Source: Propionibacteriaceae bacterium
Lineage (GTDB): Bacteria > Actinomycetota > Actinomycetes > Propionibacteriales > Propionibacteriaceae
Assembly (NCBI GenBank): GCA_016717345.1
Contig: JADKFR010000005.1
Coordinates: 186,001 to 250,000, forward strand
Direction of reading: 5' to 3'
DNA length: 64,000 nucleotides
Part shown: piece by piece, positions 1-8,734 of the stretch
Position numbering within the stretch: the first letter of the stretch is position 1
Layout of the letters: each line of letters starts with the position of its first letter
Position numbers and translations under genes: made by a program
The notes under the pieces: model-generated
Seen by the model: only the letters and a program-made list of their open reading frames with translations
Databases searched by the model: none
What the model was told of the DNA's origin: nothing

Positions 1-1
1 C

Positions 2-1612
2 GACGCCGTTCTGGAGCCGGAGGCCGTTGTCTTCCATTGGGCAGAGTCGCCCGGATTCCCGCCGGAGCCGTTCGAGGGAAGCGGCGAGGTGTGGCGCCTC
101 AGCCTTGACAATGCCGCCACGTTGCCCCCTGACGCCACCGACCCCGTCGCCTTTCCGGCGCTGGTGAGTCTCGGCACTGGGATCGGCGCGGAGACCGTCC
201 TGGTGGACGTGGAACGCTCGGGCGTGCTGGGCGTCGCGGCCGATCACCCCGAACTTCAACACGCCACGATTGCGGCCATGGCGGTGGAGTTGGCCTGTGC
301 CTCGTGGGCGGCGGAGGTCAGGGTCACTGTCGTCGGCGGTGACGGCCGTCTGATTCGGGCAGCCGGGGGCGATCGGGTGCAGGTGATGAACGACCCAGAA
401 TCGGCCCTCGTCCGCATCCGGTGCCGCCACGCTGAGCGGGCCGCAGCCCTCGGGCAGGAGGAGTTACGGGAGCTCCGGGTCGACCCCAACCGGGCTGAGG
501 CGGTGGCGCCAGAAGTCTTCGTCTTCGCAGATCCCCTGGATCCTGACTCCCTCGACGAAGTGGACGCTCTGCTCTCCGGTCGGCCGGTGGGATTGGCGGT
601 GATCCTGGCCGTGGCAGCAGACTCTCCCGCGACCTGGCAGATCAGCGGCGACCCCTTCCAGCCCATCGGCCGGTGGCCAGGTGCGGCGCCGCTGCAGGCC
701 CAGGCCATCCCGGCTCCCGCCAGGGCTGCCGTTGCCGAATTGTTCGCCGTGGCGGACAGCCCGGATACCACCCCTGCCCCTTGGTGGAGCGATGTCCGGC
801 CGTCCAACGTCCGGCCGCTCCCCCTGCGAGAACCCGAAATCGAGGACACCGTGGACATCGTCAGGATGCGTCGGCGCGAACCACTCCGGCCGACGCTGCG
901 GTTGCTCGGCCCGGTCGAACTGGTGGGCGCTGCCGGTACCGAGCCGGCCCGCTCACGCAGTCAGCTTCTCGAGATGTGCGGCTGGCTCTTGGAATACCCG
1001 GATCGAACGGCTTCCCAGATGGCCTCCGCGATGGCCGTGGCGGAAGGGACCCGTCGCTCGAACATGAGTCGGCTCCGCTCCTGGCTGGGGCAGGACCCCT
1101 CCGGGGCGGCCTATCTGCCCGACGCCTACTCCGGGCGGATCCGCCTCCACCCGGACGTCACCTCGGATGCCCAGGAGGTGCGCTTGCTCGCTGGCCCCGG
1201 AGTGGACCGGATCAGTGAGGGGTCCCTAACGGCCATCCTCGATCAGGTGAGGGGTGCCGTGCTGGCAGACGTGGCGCCCGGACAGTGGTTCTGGGCGGAG
1301 GAACTTCGAAGCGATCTCGAGTCCACCGTCCGGGATGCGGGCGTGGTACTGGCAGAGAAGGCGATGGCCCGGGGGGATCTTGACCTGGCCCGCTGGGCTG
1401 CTCAGCGAGCGCTGGTGGCGGCGCCCGAGGACGAACTCCTGCTCGGCGCCTGGATCAGGGCCGAGCACACCGCCGGTCATGCTGCTGTCGTCCAGCGCCT
1501 GGTGAGTCGACTCACTCAGCAGGCACGGATCCTCGACATCGACCTCATGCCCGAGACGGTGAGACTCTGCCAGCAGGTGATGGAGGGGGCCTACCGCGCA
1601 CGCCGCGCCTGA
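2..1612 (+). CDS. BTAD-domain transcriptional activator-like protein, 5' end cut off
   Basis: The frame is open to the left edge, so only the C-terminal part (about 536 residues) is present. The first third has no recognisable fold. A winged-helix-like segment begins near the LRLLGPVELVG stretch (nt about 898), and the C-terminal 150 residues match the helical, TPR-like bacterial transcriptional activator domain (AQRALVAAPEDELLLGAW). In actinobacteria such C-termini often belong to large LysM/BTAD proteins next to Tad pilus genes; that part lies outside this window, so the link is inference. The gene ends 24 bp before the convergent phosphodiesterase gene. Confidence 0.75.
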   Translation, partial: DAVLEPEAVVFHWAESPGFPPEPFEGSGEVWRLSLDNAATLPPDATDPVAFPALVSLGTGIGAETVLVDVERSGVLGVAADHPELQHATIAAMAVELACASWAAEVRVTVVGGDGRLIRAAGGDRVQVMNDPESALVRIRCRHAERAAALGQEELRELRVDPNRAEAVAPEVFVFADPLDPDSLDEVDALLSGRPVGLAVILAVAADSPATWQISGDPFQPIGRWPGAAPLQAQAIPAPARAAVAELFAVADSPDTTPAPWWSDVRPSNVRPLPLREPEIEDTVDIVRMRRREPLRPTLRLLGPVELVGAAGTEPARSRSQLLEMCGWLLEYPDRTASQMASAMAVAEGTRRSNMSRLRSWLGQDPSGAAYLPDAYSGRIRLHPDVTSDAQEVRLLAGPGVDRISEGSLTAILDQVRGAVLADVAPGQWFWAEELRSDLESTVRDAGVVLAEKAMARGDLDLARWAAQRALVAAPEDELLLGAWIRAEHTAGHAAVVQRLVSRLTQQARILDIDLMPETVRLCQQVMEGAYRARRA

Positions 1613-1636
1613 CGGCTCAGGTGGCGTCCCGGGTGC

Positions 1637-2527
1637 TCAGCGTGGGCCGGGCAACAGTTCCGGGTGATCGCGGTACCACGATGTCCGGTAGTCACGCACC
1701 AGCCACGGCCAATCGGTCTGGATGGCGTCGACGCCCAGATCGAAGATGGGGCCATAGGCCGCTTCCGGCGAGCTGGTGATGGCGAGTTCGTCGTCCAGAC
1801 CGCCGAACAACGGCACCCCGGTGGTCAGGGTTTCGGTGTTGACGAAGCAGAAGACTCCCCGCCCGTGGAACTCCTCCATGACCGAATGTGAGAACCAGGG
1901 ATGGTGCCGGGTGGTCGTGATCAACTCGACTCCCACGGTGTTGAGGTCGGGGTCGTCCAAGGTGCGGTAGACATCGTCCGGGCCCGCGCAGATGGGCATG
2001 ACCGGGAACTTGACTGGGAACTCCCGCAAGCGATGCAGGGCCGCGTCCTCCCAGGCGGGGCACTTCATGACGAGCTGGTCCGACATGTCGAGTCGTGCCA
2101 AGCTCCGGAGCAACGCCGGCCAGCGCCACCATGACCGATCGACCGTGAAGAGCATGGGCCCCCCGCGAAAGGATTCCAAGAGGGGAAGCAGCCTCTCCAC
2201 CCGTGCTCGTCGCCCGGGACGGTCCACCCAGATGAAGGACACCTGATCGATCTCGGCTGCCGTCAGCGTCTGCAGATTCGCCTTGAAGCCAAGGGTCTCC
2301 GGCTCGTGACCGTCGTGGAAGCTGTAGAACTCCCCATCGCTGGAGGCTGTGACGTCGATCTCGACCATGTCGGCACCGCTGAGTTGGGCAGCCCGCACCG
2401 CGAGCGTGGTGTTCTCGGCGATGCTTCCGTGACCGACGGCGCGGTGCGCCACGATGAGGGTCCCCACGCTCGTAAGGGTGGCGTTGAGACGGGCGTTCTG
2501 GGTGGCGAAGTGCGGCTGTCCGAACAT
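1637..2527 (-). CDS. Glycerophosphodiester phosphodiesterase family protein
   Basis: About 296 residues with the GDPD TIM-barrel pattern: an N-terminal HRAVGHGSIAENT motif, then ADMVEIDV and FHDGHE metal/catalytic segments. The family hydrolyses glycerophosphodiesters to glycerol 3-phosphate and an alcohol. The usual HRG is HRA here. The ATG at 2527 is chosen because GGAGGTG sits a few bases upstream and the barrel starts soon after; the frame stays open further upstream without family similarity. No signal peptide is seen, so it is probably cytoplasmic. It is convergent with the BTAD gene and divergent from fumarase. Substrate is unknown. Confidence 0.85.
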   Translation of the reverse strand: MFGQPHFATQNARLNATLTSVGTLIVAHRAVGHGSIAENTTLAVRAAQLSGADMVEIDVTASSDGEFYSFHDGHEPETLGFKANLQTLTAAEIDQVSFIWVDRPGRRARVERLLPLLESFRGGPMLFTVDRSWWRWPALLRSLARLDMSDQLVMKCPAWEDAALHRLREFPVKFPVMPICAGPDDVYRTLDDPDLNTVGVELITTTRHHPWFSHSVMEEFHGRGVFCFVNTETLTTGVPLFGGLDDELAITSSPEAAYGPIFDLGVDAIQTDWPWLVRDYRTSWYRDHPELLPGPR

Positions 2528-2664
2528 CGACACCTCCGGGATTGAGCGTCTTCGTCGACCACATGGCGAGTCATCGGTGACCCTGTTCCGATGATAGCCA
2601 GCCAGAGCGCAGGCCGTGCCATGCCGCGGGTATCGCCCGGCGTCGCGGCCTGCGGCACCGATTC

Positions 2665-2743
2665 CTGAGTACTTTCGGCCCGGCTCGCACCGTTGGAGGG
2701 TGATGTCCGGGCGCCCGGGCGATGGGCGCCCGGGGATACTCAC
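2665..2743. repeat. Possible degenerate copy of the 79-bp GTGAGTA inverted-repeat element
   Basis: CTGAGTA at 2665-2671 faces TACTCAC at 2737-2743, giving 79 bp between outer ends, the same span as three clear copies at 23.4-24.0 kb. It lies in the spacer between divergent genes. The interior is not visibly similar to the other copies, so membership in the family is tentative. Confidence 0.3.
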
Positions 2744-2823
2744 AGCTGGTCCGGATCCCGCACATCGCCCACCCCGCCACGGCGGCTGTGGAAGGATTGG
2801 TGAGGCGAAAAACTAGGAGTGAG

Positions 2824-4485
2824 ATGCCCGAATTCATCTACGAGGACCTGCTGCCGATCGGGGAGGACACCACTCCCTACCGCTTGATCACGACCGAGGG
2901 GGTCGAGACCGTCGCCGGACCGGACGGCCGAACCTTCTTGAAGGTCGCTCCCGAGGCTCTGGAGCTGCTCGCCGAGACGGCTATGCATGACATCGCCCAC
3001 TACCTGCGGCCGGCGCACCTGCAGCAGCTCCGCAATATCCTGGACGATCCCGAGGCCAGCCCTAACGACAAGTTCGTCGCCCTTGATCTCATGAAGAACG
3101 CCAACATTTCCGCCGGCGGGGTGTTGCCGATGTGCCAGGACACGGGCACCGCGATCGTGATGGGCAAGCGTGGTCAGCAGGTGCTCACCGAGGGCACCGA
3201 CGAACTCCCGTTGTCGAAGGGCATCTACGACGCCTACACGAGACTCAACCTGCGCTACTCGATGAACGCCCCGCTGACCATGTGGGACGAGAAGAACACC
3301 GGCAGCAATCTCCCAGCCCAAATTGAGTTGTACGCCGACACTGCGGCCGGTCACGAGACCACCTACAAGTTCCTCTTCATGGCCAAAGGCGGGGGCTCTG
3401 CCAACAAGAGCTATCTGTACCAAGAGACGAAGGCCATCCTCAACCCGGCTTCGATGATGAAGTTCCTTGACGAGAAGATCCGTTCGCTCGGGACCGCGGC
3501 TTGCCCGCCCTACCACCTGGCGATTGTGATCGGCGGAACCTCTGCCGAGTTCGCGCTGAAGACTTCCAAGTACGCCTCGGCGAAGTACCTGGACTCGTTG
3601 CCGACCTCCGGGTCGATGAGTGCGCACGGCTTCCGCGACCTGGAACTGGAGCAGCAAGTACTGCAGCTCACTCGTGATTTCGGCATCGGTGCCCAGTTCG
3701 GAGGCAAGTACTTCTGCCACGACGTCCGGGTGGTCCGGCTTCCCCGGCATGGTGCTTCCCTGCCGGTCGCGATGTCGGTGTCCTGCTCGGCGGACCGGCA
3801 GTGTCTCGCCAAGATCACGCCAGAGGGAGTCTTCATCGAGGCCCTCGAGCGGGAGCCCGCCCACTTCATGCCCGACACCACCGACAGCCACCTCGAGGGT
3901 GGGGACGTGGTTGAGATCGACCTGCGTCGCCCGATGGCCGAGGTGCTGGCAGAGCTCAGCAAGTACCCGGTGAAGACGCGGCTCAGCCTCAACGGCACGG
4001 TGATCGTCGGGCGGGATATTGCCCACGCAAAGATCAAGGAACGACTCGACCGGGGCGAAGAGATGCCCCAGTACCTCAAGGACCACCCGATCTACTACGC
4101 CGGTCCCGCGAAGACCCCTGCCGGGATGCCATCCGGGTCGTTCGGTCCCACCACCGCCGGACGGATGGACTCCTACGTCGATCAGTTCCAGGCGGCAGGA
4201 GGGGCGATGATCATGCTGGCGAAAGGTAACCGCTCCAAGGCGGTCACCGACGCCTGCCAGGCTCACGGCGGCTTCTACCTCGGTTCGATCGGTGGTCCCG
4301 CGGCTCGGCTGGCCCAGGACTGCATCACCAGCGTCGAACTACTTGAATACCCGGAGCTCGGCATGGAGGCGATCTGGAAGATCGAGGTGAAGGACTTCCC
4401 GGCCTTCATCGTGGTGGATGACAAGGGCAACGACTTCTTCGCGTCGGTGGGCCGACCCACGGTCGTGCCGCTCACCCGCGCCTGA
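2824..4485 (+). CDS. fumA: Class I (iron-sulfur) fumarate hydratase
   Basis: This 553-residue protein interconverts fumarate and malate in the TCA cycle. Length and sequence match the single-chain class I fumarases of E. coli FumA type, with the N-terminal 4Fe-4S-binding half (cysteine in [17 protein letters not shown]) and the C-terminal beta half ([32 protein letters not shown]). Class I enzymes hold an oxygen-labile 4Fe-4S cluster, so this implies low-oxygen use or a repair capacity. The ATG at 2824 is preceded by TAGGAGTGAG; an upstream in-frame start would add 34 residues without family similarity. A strong hairpin follows the stop. Confidence 0.93.
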   Translation: MPEFIYEDLLPIGEDTTPYRLITTEGVETVAGPDGRTFLKVAPEALELLAETAMHDIAHYLRPAHLQQLRNILDDPEASPNDKFVALDLMKNANISAGGVLPMCQDTGTAIVMGKRGQQVLTEGTDELPLSKGIYDAYTRLNLRYSMNAPLTMWDEKNTGSNLPAQIELYADTAAGHETTYKFLFMAKGGGSANKSYLYQETKAILNPASMMKFLDEKIRSLGTAACPPYHLAIVIGGTSAEFALKTSKYASAKYLDSLPTSGSMSAHGFRDLELEQQVLQLTRDFGIGAQFGGKYFCHDVRVVRLPRHGASLPVAMSVSCSADRQCLAKITPEGVFIEALEREPAHFMPDTTDSHLEGGDVVEIDLRRPMAEVLAELSKYPVKTRLSLNGTVIVGRDIAHAKIKERLDRGEEMPQYLKDHPIYYAGPAKTPAGMPSGSFGPTTAGRMDSYVDQFQAAGGAMIMLAKGNRSKAVTDACQAHGGFYLGSIGGPAARLAQDCITSVELLEYPELGMEAIWKIEVKDFPAFIVVDDKGNDFFASVGRPTVVPLTRA

Positions 4486-4514
4486 GTCGAGTCCTCGAAC
4501 GAGGGACCAGCGGA

Positions 4515-4549
4515 AGGGCCGTGGCACCCGTGACGGGTGTCACGGCCTT
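4515..4549 (+). terminator. Intrinsic terminator hairpin after fumarase
   Basis: Arms GGCCGTGGCACCCG (4517-4530) and CGGGTGTCACGGCC (4534-4547) pair over 14 bp with one G-U pair and a 3-nt loop, 30 bp after the fumarase stop. There is no strong U tract, as is common in high-GC actinobacteria. Confidence 0.75.
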
Positions 4550-4781
4550 CTGCTGTGCGGCGGGGGTCGACGGCGTAGCGCTCGGGTTGTGATGGCGCCG
4601 TCAAGGTGGTGAGTGATCTCGGGCGCCGGCTGGGCGTCAGGACCCATGAGAGCCTGGGCGGTTCGTGTGGCGCCCCTCATTACCCGCGGGCTATGAGATC
4701 AGGGGCGAGCGGGTCCCAGGGGCCCCCGCTCCGGCCCTGAGTGACGGGCTCCCAGGTACCGAGTGATGGTCTCCCGGGATT

Positions 4782-4857
4782 CCGGTGTCGGGCCCGGGTG
4801 TCGTTGGCGGTCCCTGGTGCCGGTGTCGGGCCCGGAGGTGGTTGGCGGTCGCTCTCG
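4782..4857. repeat. Two 38-bp direct repeats
   Basis: The unit beginning CCGGTGTCGGGCCCGG occurs at 4782 and 4820 (period 38); the first 31 bases differ at only a few positions. A second, shorter imperfect pair (GAGTGAcGGgCTCCC / GAGTGAtGGtCTCCC) lies just upstream at about 4739-4785. Non-coding. Confidence 0.7.
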
Positions 4858-4867
4858 TGGAGGCGGA

Positions 4868-4947
4868 GTGAGTATCCCCTGGCGCTGAGCAGGGTCTGCG
4901 ACCCGCAAGACCCGCCCAGGTGGCCTCCGGCGCCCCGAAATGCTCAC
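4868..4947. repeat. Possible diverged copy of the GTGAGTA inverted-repeat element
   Basis: GTGAGTATCCCC at 4868 opens the element and TGCTCAC at 4941-4947 closes it, an 80-bp span like the 23.4-24.0 kb copies. The internal GCAGGGTCT at about 4890 also matches the end of those copies, so this may instead be a shortened version. Tentative. Confidence 0.35.
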
Positions 4948-5131
4948 GCTCACCCGAGCCTCGTCGAATCTGTTGCGTCCAGAGGCGACAGCAGGATCCT
5001 CGAGCGGGGCGGGTCCGCTCCTGTCAACCCGCCACCGGCGGTCTGGCGATGGCCGGGACTGCATGGCACCGCGTTGCGCTCCGCGGTGACCGTGCGATAG
5101 ACCTTGCGACACGTCGTGGTAGGAGGTTCGC

Positions 5132-5620
5132 GTGAAGCATCTGGTCACCGAGTCCGCCGTCTACGGCGTGATCCTGGTCGCCGGGTTGGTGGTGATCGTG
5201 GCGAACACCGCTGAGGCGTCATGGGATGTTCTGGTCAAGGTACTGGCCACCGTGGTCGTGTTCTGGGCGGCGCACCTCTACGCCGGGACCGTCGCGCACC
5301 TGGGCGATGACCACGAGCAGGAGATTCCGGTGCGTGATCGTCTGGCTGCCGCAGCGCGACACTCCCTCGATCATTCGTGGGGGATGCTGGTCGCCGCGCT
5401 GGTTCCGGTCAGTGTGCTCCTGCTCGGTGTGGCGAATGCGCTCGACGACCAGGCTGCCATCTGGGGGACTCTCTGGGTGGCGGTCGCGGTGCTGGGCGTC
5501 CTCGGCTACTTCAAGGTGGCGGTCTGGACCCCGCGGCTGAGCCTCCGGTTGGCCAGTGCGTCGATCACCTCGCTGCTCGGCCTAGTGCTGATCGCGCTGA
5601 AAGTGTTCGTTCACTACTAG
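5132..5620 (+). CDS. Small four-helix integral membrane protein, function unknown
   Basis: This 162-residue protein has four predicted membrane helices: about residues 9-25 (YGVILVAGLVVIV), 33-50, 85-103 (MLVAALVPVSVLLLGVA) and 109-127, plus a hydrophobic C-terminal helix that may add a fifth. A soluble loop near HLGDDHEQEIPVRDRL separates the second and third. The GTG start is fixed by AGGAGG six bases upstream. I recognise no family. It is convergent with the LuxR-type regulator. Confidence 0.75.
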   Translation: MKHLVTESAVYGVILVAGLVVIVANTAEASWDVLVKVLATVVVFWAAHLYAGTVAHLGDDHEQEIPVRDRLAAAARHSLDHSWGMLVAALVPVSVLLLGVANALDDQAAIWGTLWVAVAVLGVLGYFKVAVWTPRLSLRLASASITSLLGLVLIALKVFVHY

Positions 5621-5633
5621 CAGGACCACGACG

Positions 5634-8177
5634 TCAGGCTTGGCGGCCCCGGGAAACCCGGACGGCCTCGCGCCGGTTGTCCACCGCCAACTTGCGATAG
5701 ATCGACTTCAGGTGGGTCTTGAGGGTGTTGGGGCTGATGTGGAGTTCCGCAGCAATCTCAACCGCCGTCATCGCGGTGTGGAGCCGCCCGAGCACCTCAC
5801 GCTCACGGGCACTGAGACGACCACTGATTCCCGTCACTGCCAGATGCTGCCGCGCCAGCGCGTCGGCAAGGAAGGCTTCATGGCTGGTTCCCCAGGCGGC
5901 GTGTTCGGCGAGCAGGGCGAGCAGGGCGGGATCGGGACGGTTGAACGCGCGCAACAGTGCGTGCGGCGCGCCCAGCGCCAGCGCCTGCTCGATCAGGGCG
6001 TGGGCCGGCACCGGCCGGCCGTCCCGCTGTTCGCACAATGCGGTGACGACCAGGCCGCTGATCTTCAAGTAGTCGGGCAGAGCGCCCAGTAGGAGGCCGG
6101 CCTGTTCCCGCGCGGCCTCGACGCGACCGCAACGCCAGTAGAGCTCGGCGGCCTGAGCGTTGGCGGCGGGAGTGCCCGGCTCGGACGGGATCACCTCGTC
6201 GAGCAACTGTGCGGCCTGATCGAGGGAATCACTGGCCACCAACACTCCCGCTCGCACGATGGCGCGGTACACCGTCCACGGCAGTCCCTGGACGGTGTGC
6301 TCGGGCACCTCGGACAGCATCGGTTCGAGAAGGGAGATCGTGCTCGGGTGGTCGGCTTCAATAGCGGCGTCGAGCAGCCAGCAGCGAGCCAGTTGCGAAT
6401 AGGAGATCAGGCCCCCGCCCTGATCGACAACGTGCTGGAAGGCGTCCATGGCGGCGGTCGGGTCACCCGACCAGTACCGGATCCAACCGATCGTGAACCA
6501 TTCGATAGCGCCGTCGGCCCGGCGCCACCGGGCCGACGAGTCGGCAGGGTGGGTGCTGGTAATCGCCTCCTGCGCTGCTGGGAAGTCACCCACGAAGGCA
6601 AGGGCGAACCCGAAGTTCGCTCGGGCTCGTTCGGCGAGGTCGTCCAGGCCCTCGGCCAGGCACAGTTGCGCGGCCTCCCGCAGCAGGGGCAGGGCGGGCA
6701 GGGCCTGTCGAAGTCGTAGCTCCGTCCAGCCCAGGAGCAGCAGCGCGCAGGCGCGCAGGGTTCCGTCCATCCCCGCGAAGGCGTTGACGGACGCTTGGGC
6801 TTGGGTCGAGGCGACCGCCAACTCGGCGCTGTCATCGAGAACGAACAGGCGGGCCAGTTGACGCGTGAGTTCGAAGGCGCGCTGCCTGTCGGCCGGCAGG
6901 TCGGCAGCGGCCATCAGTGCCCGATGATCCAGTTCCTGTGCCACCGGTGCCTCTGCGATGTTGCGCAGGCAGGCCGCTCGGATCGCCAGGATTTCAGGGT
7001 CGGCGGCCTGGGCGGACGGGAGCCGTCCGCAGAGTTCCGCCAGCAGGTCGGAGTCCCCCCGAAGGACGGCGGCCAGCCATTGGGACCGGATCAGGTTCGC
7101 CGCAAGGGCCGGGTCACGGCCGCGCAGGGCGTGGGAGGCCGCTTCGATCGGGTCGAGCGCGCCGAGCGCCCGGGCCGCTCGTGAATGGAGGTCACGGAAC
7201 CGTTCTGGGTCGCGGCGCAGCAGCACCGCCCCTCCGGCATGGGCCATCAGGGGGTGCCAGCGATACACGGGATCGCCGGCGAAGGAGCCGCGACGCTCCA
7301 GGGGCAGGCCTGCGGCGATGGCCAGTTCCAAGTTCGCGGCTCCGCCACCGCCCCCGGACAGGGCGTCGGCGACCGCGCCGGTCAGCCAGTCGCAGGTGCA
7401 GGCGCAGAGGACGAAGTCGCGGAGATCGGCGGGCAGGACGTCCAGGACGTTCTCGATCAGGTACTCGGGCAACTGCGGGATGTCGGGACCATCGGTCGGC
7501 AGCGCGGGTGCCGATGTGGGCGAGGACGGGGTGAGCAGGGCCAATCGCACCGCCACGGGCCAGCCACCCGTCCGCAACCTCAATCTGCCGGCCCGATCGG
7601 AACTGATCGGCCTTCCGATGGCGCGCCCGACGAGGTCCACCTCATCGGCGGAGAACGACAGATCCTCGGCGGTAAGTCGGGCAAGTTCACCGGCGGCTGC
7701 GAGCCGAGTGAGTCGGAGGCCCGCCTCCGACCGTCCGGACAGCACGATCCGCACCCCGGGAGGCCCGTGCTCGACGAACGGCACCAGGATCTGGCGAGCC
7801 GCCGCCGAATCGGCGAGGTGGACGTCGTCGATGACCAGCACCGCATCGGGGCCGCCCGGGGCCGCAGCCGCCTCCTGCGTCTCGTGCAGGTCCGCGAGGG
7901 CTGCGGACAGCCCACGGGACAGGTGTTCGGAATGACGGTCCGCCTCGGTCAGGGAAAGCCACCCCACGGCCTTGGCGGTGTGGTCCGCCCAGGTGCTCAA
8001 CGCCGTGGTCTTGCCGTAGCCCGCCGGTGCCACCAGCAGGACCACCCGGTGGGTGCCCACGAGTTGCTCCAGCCTGCTCCACAGCAGTGGCCGGGCGATG
8101 ACCTGGGTACCGGCCTGGGGCCTGGTGACCAGGTAGGCGGGGACGCCGGGTGCGACCGCCGGGCGTACGGGCTGCAT
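5634..8177 (-). CDS. Large MalT-like (LAL) LuxR-family transcriptional regulator
   Basis: This 847-residue regulator has an N-terminal STAND-type NTPase with Walker A VAPAGYGKTTALS and Walker B VLVIDDVHLAD, a long helical TPR-like middle, and a C-terminal LuxR-type helix-turn-helix (LSAREREVLGRL followed by AAELHISPNTLKTHLKSI). This is the MalT/LAL architecture, in which ATP and an inducer drive oligomerisation on DNA. It is divergent from the SHOCT-alkylsulfatase-SulP-DUF389 genes, so it probably controls them; a 19-bp palindrome lies in the shared promoter region. The inducer cannot be read from sequence. Confidence 0.9.
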   Translation of the reverse strand: MQPVRPAVAPGVPAYLVTRPQAGTQVIARPLLWSRLEQLVGTHRVVLLVAPAGYGKTTALSTWADHTAKAVGWLSLTEADRHSEHLSRGLSAALADLHETQEAAAAPGGPDAVLVIDDVHLADSAAARQILVPFVEHGPPGVRIVLSGRSEAGLRLTRLAAAGELARLTAEDLSFSADEVDLVGRAIGRPISSDRAGRLRLRTGGWPVAVRLALLTPSSPTSAPALPTDGPDIPQLPEYLIENVLDVLPADLRDFVLCACTCDWLTGAVADALSGGGGGAANLELAIAAGLPLERRGSFAGDPVYRWHPLMAHAGGAVLLRRDPERFRDLHSRAARALGALDPIEAASHALRGRDPALAANLIRSQWLAAVLRGDSDLLAELCGRLPSAQAADPEILAIRAACLRNIAEAPVAQELDHRALMAAADLPADRQRAFELTRQLARLFVLDDSAELAVASTQAQASVNAFAGMDGTLRACALLLLGWTELRLRQALPALPLLREAAQLCLAEGLDDLAERARANFGFALAFVGDFPAAQEAITSTHPADSSARWRRADGAIEWFTIGWIRYWSGDPTAAMDAFQHVVDQGGGLISYSQLARCWLLDAAIEADHPSTISLLEPMLSEVPEHTVQGLPWTVYRAIVRAGVLVASDSLDQAAQLLDEVIPSEPGTPAANAQAAELYWRCGRVEAAREQAGLLLGALPDYLKISGLVVTALCEQRDGRPVPAHALIEQALALGAPHALLRAFNRPDPALLALLAEHAAWGTSHEAFLADALARQHLAVTGISGRLSAREREVLGRLHTAMTAVEIAAELHISPNTLKTHLKSIYRKLAVDNRREAVRVSRGRQA

Positions 8178-8230
8178 GCGCTGAACTCTATTGCCCGTTG
8201 GTCTGGGGGCGTCGCAGGGCTGGCGGAGAA

Positions 8231-8249
8231 ATCACCCTGCCGGGGTGAT
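8231..8249. promoter_or_regulatory. Perfect palindrome, candidate operator of the divergent LuxR-type regulator
   Basis: ATCACCC-TGCCG-GGGTGAT is a perfect 7-bp inverted repeat with a 5-bp centre, located between the divergent regulator and the alkylsulfatase gene set. Position and symmetry suit a regulator binding site; this is inference. Confidence 0.5.
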
Positions 8250-8343
8250 GCCGTCGATACTCGTCCGCGGCAGGCTGGAGTGCCGCCAAATGGCGGCCAC
8301 AACGAATGCCGTGCCGGGCGCGGTGGGACGAACGGAGCGGGAC

Positions 8344-8721
8344 ATGACCTTCTGGGATTTCTTCTGGCTGATGCTGTGGGCCTTCATCTTCATCAGCTAC
8401 CTGATGGTGCTCTTCCAGGTGATCGTGGACGTCTTCCGCGACCGAGACCTCAACGGATGGGCCCGGGCCGTGTGGCTGGTGGCCCTGTTCGTGGCACCGC
8501 CGTTGACCGCACTCGTCTACGTGCTGGCCCGGGGACGGGGCATGGCGCAGCGCCAGCAGGTGGGCGCGGCCGAATCTCGCGCCGCGACGGAGGACTACAT
8601 CCGCTCGGTTGCCGGGGAGAGCGACCCCACAGCACAGATCGCGCGGGCCAAGGCGCTGTTGGACAGCGGCGCGATCACGGCCGCTGAGTTCGACGGGCTC
8701 AAGGCCAAGGCGCTGGGCTGA
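8344..8721 (+). CDS. Small membrane protein with C-terminal SHOCT domain
   Basis: This 125-residue protein has two N-terminal membrane helices (FFWLMLWAFIFISYLMVLF and AVWLVALFVAPPLTALVYVLA), a charged linker, and a C-terminal SHOCT motif (AKALLDSGAITAAEFDGLKAKAL). SHOCT is a short helical oligomerisation domain found at protein ends. The ATG at 8344 follows a GGAGCGGG site; the open frame upstream lacks similarity. The alkylsulfatase gene starts 13 bp downstream, so the two are probably co-transcribed. Confidence 0.85.
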   Translation: MTFWDFFWLMLWAFIFISYLMVLFQVIVDVFRDRDLNGWARAVWLVALFVAPPLTALVYVLARGRGMAQRQQVGAAESRAATEDYIRSVAGESDPTAQIARAKALLDSGAITAAEFDGLKAKALG

Positions 8722-8734
8722 GGGGGTGGCAGCC

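Larger units (their letters stand above)
4550..5131. other. Non-coding spacer between fumarase and a small membrane protein
   Basis: No convincing gene is seen in either strand; the open frames are GC-driven shadows. It contains a direct repeat (4782-4857), a possible GTGAGTA element (4868-4947) and, at its end, AGGAGG at 5121-5126, the ribosome binding site of the next gene. Confidence 0.6.

Noticed and set aside
2740..4266. 508-residue minus-strand open frame
   Set aside because: Antisense shadow of class I fumarase.
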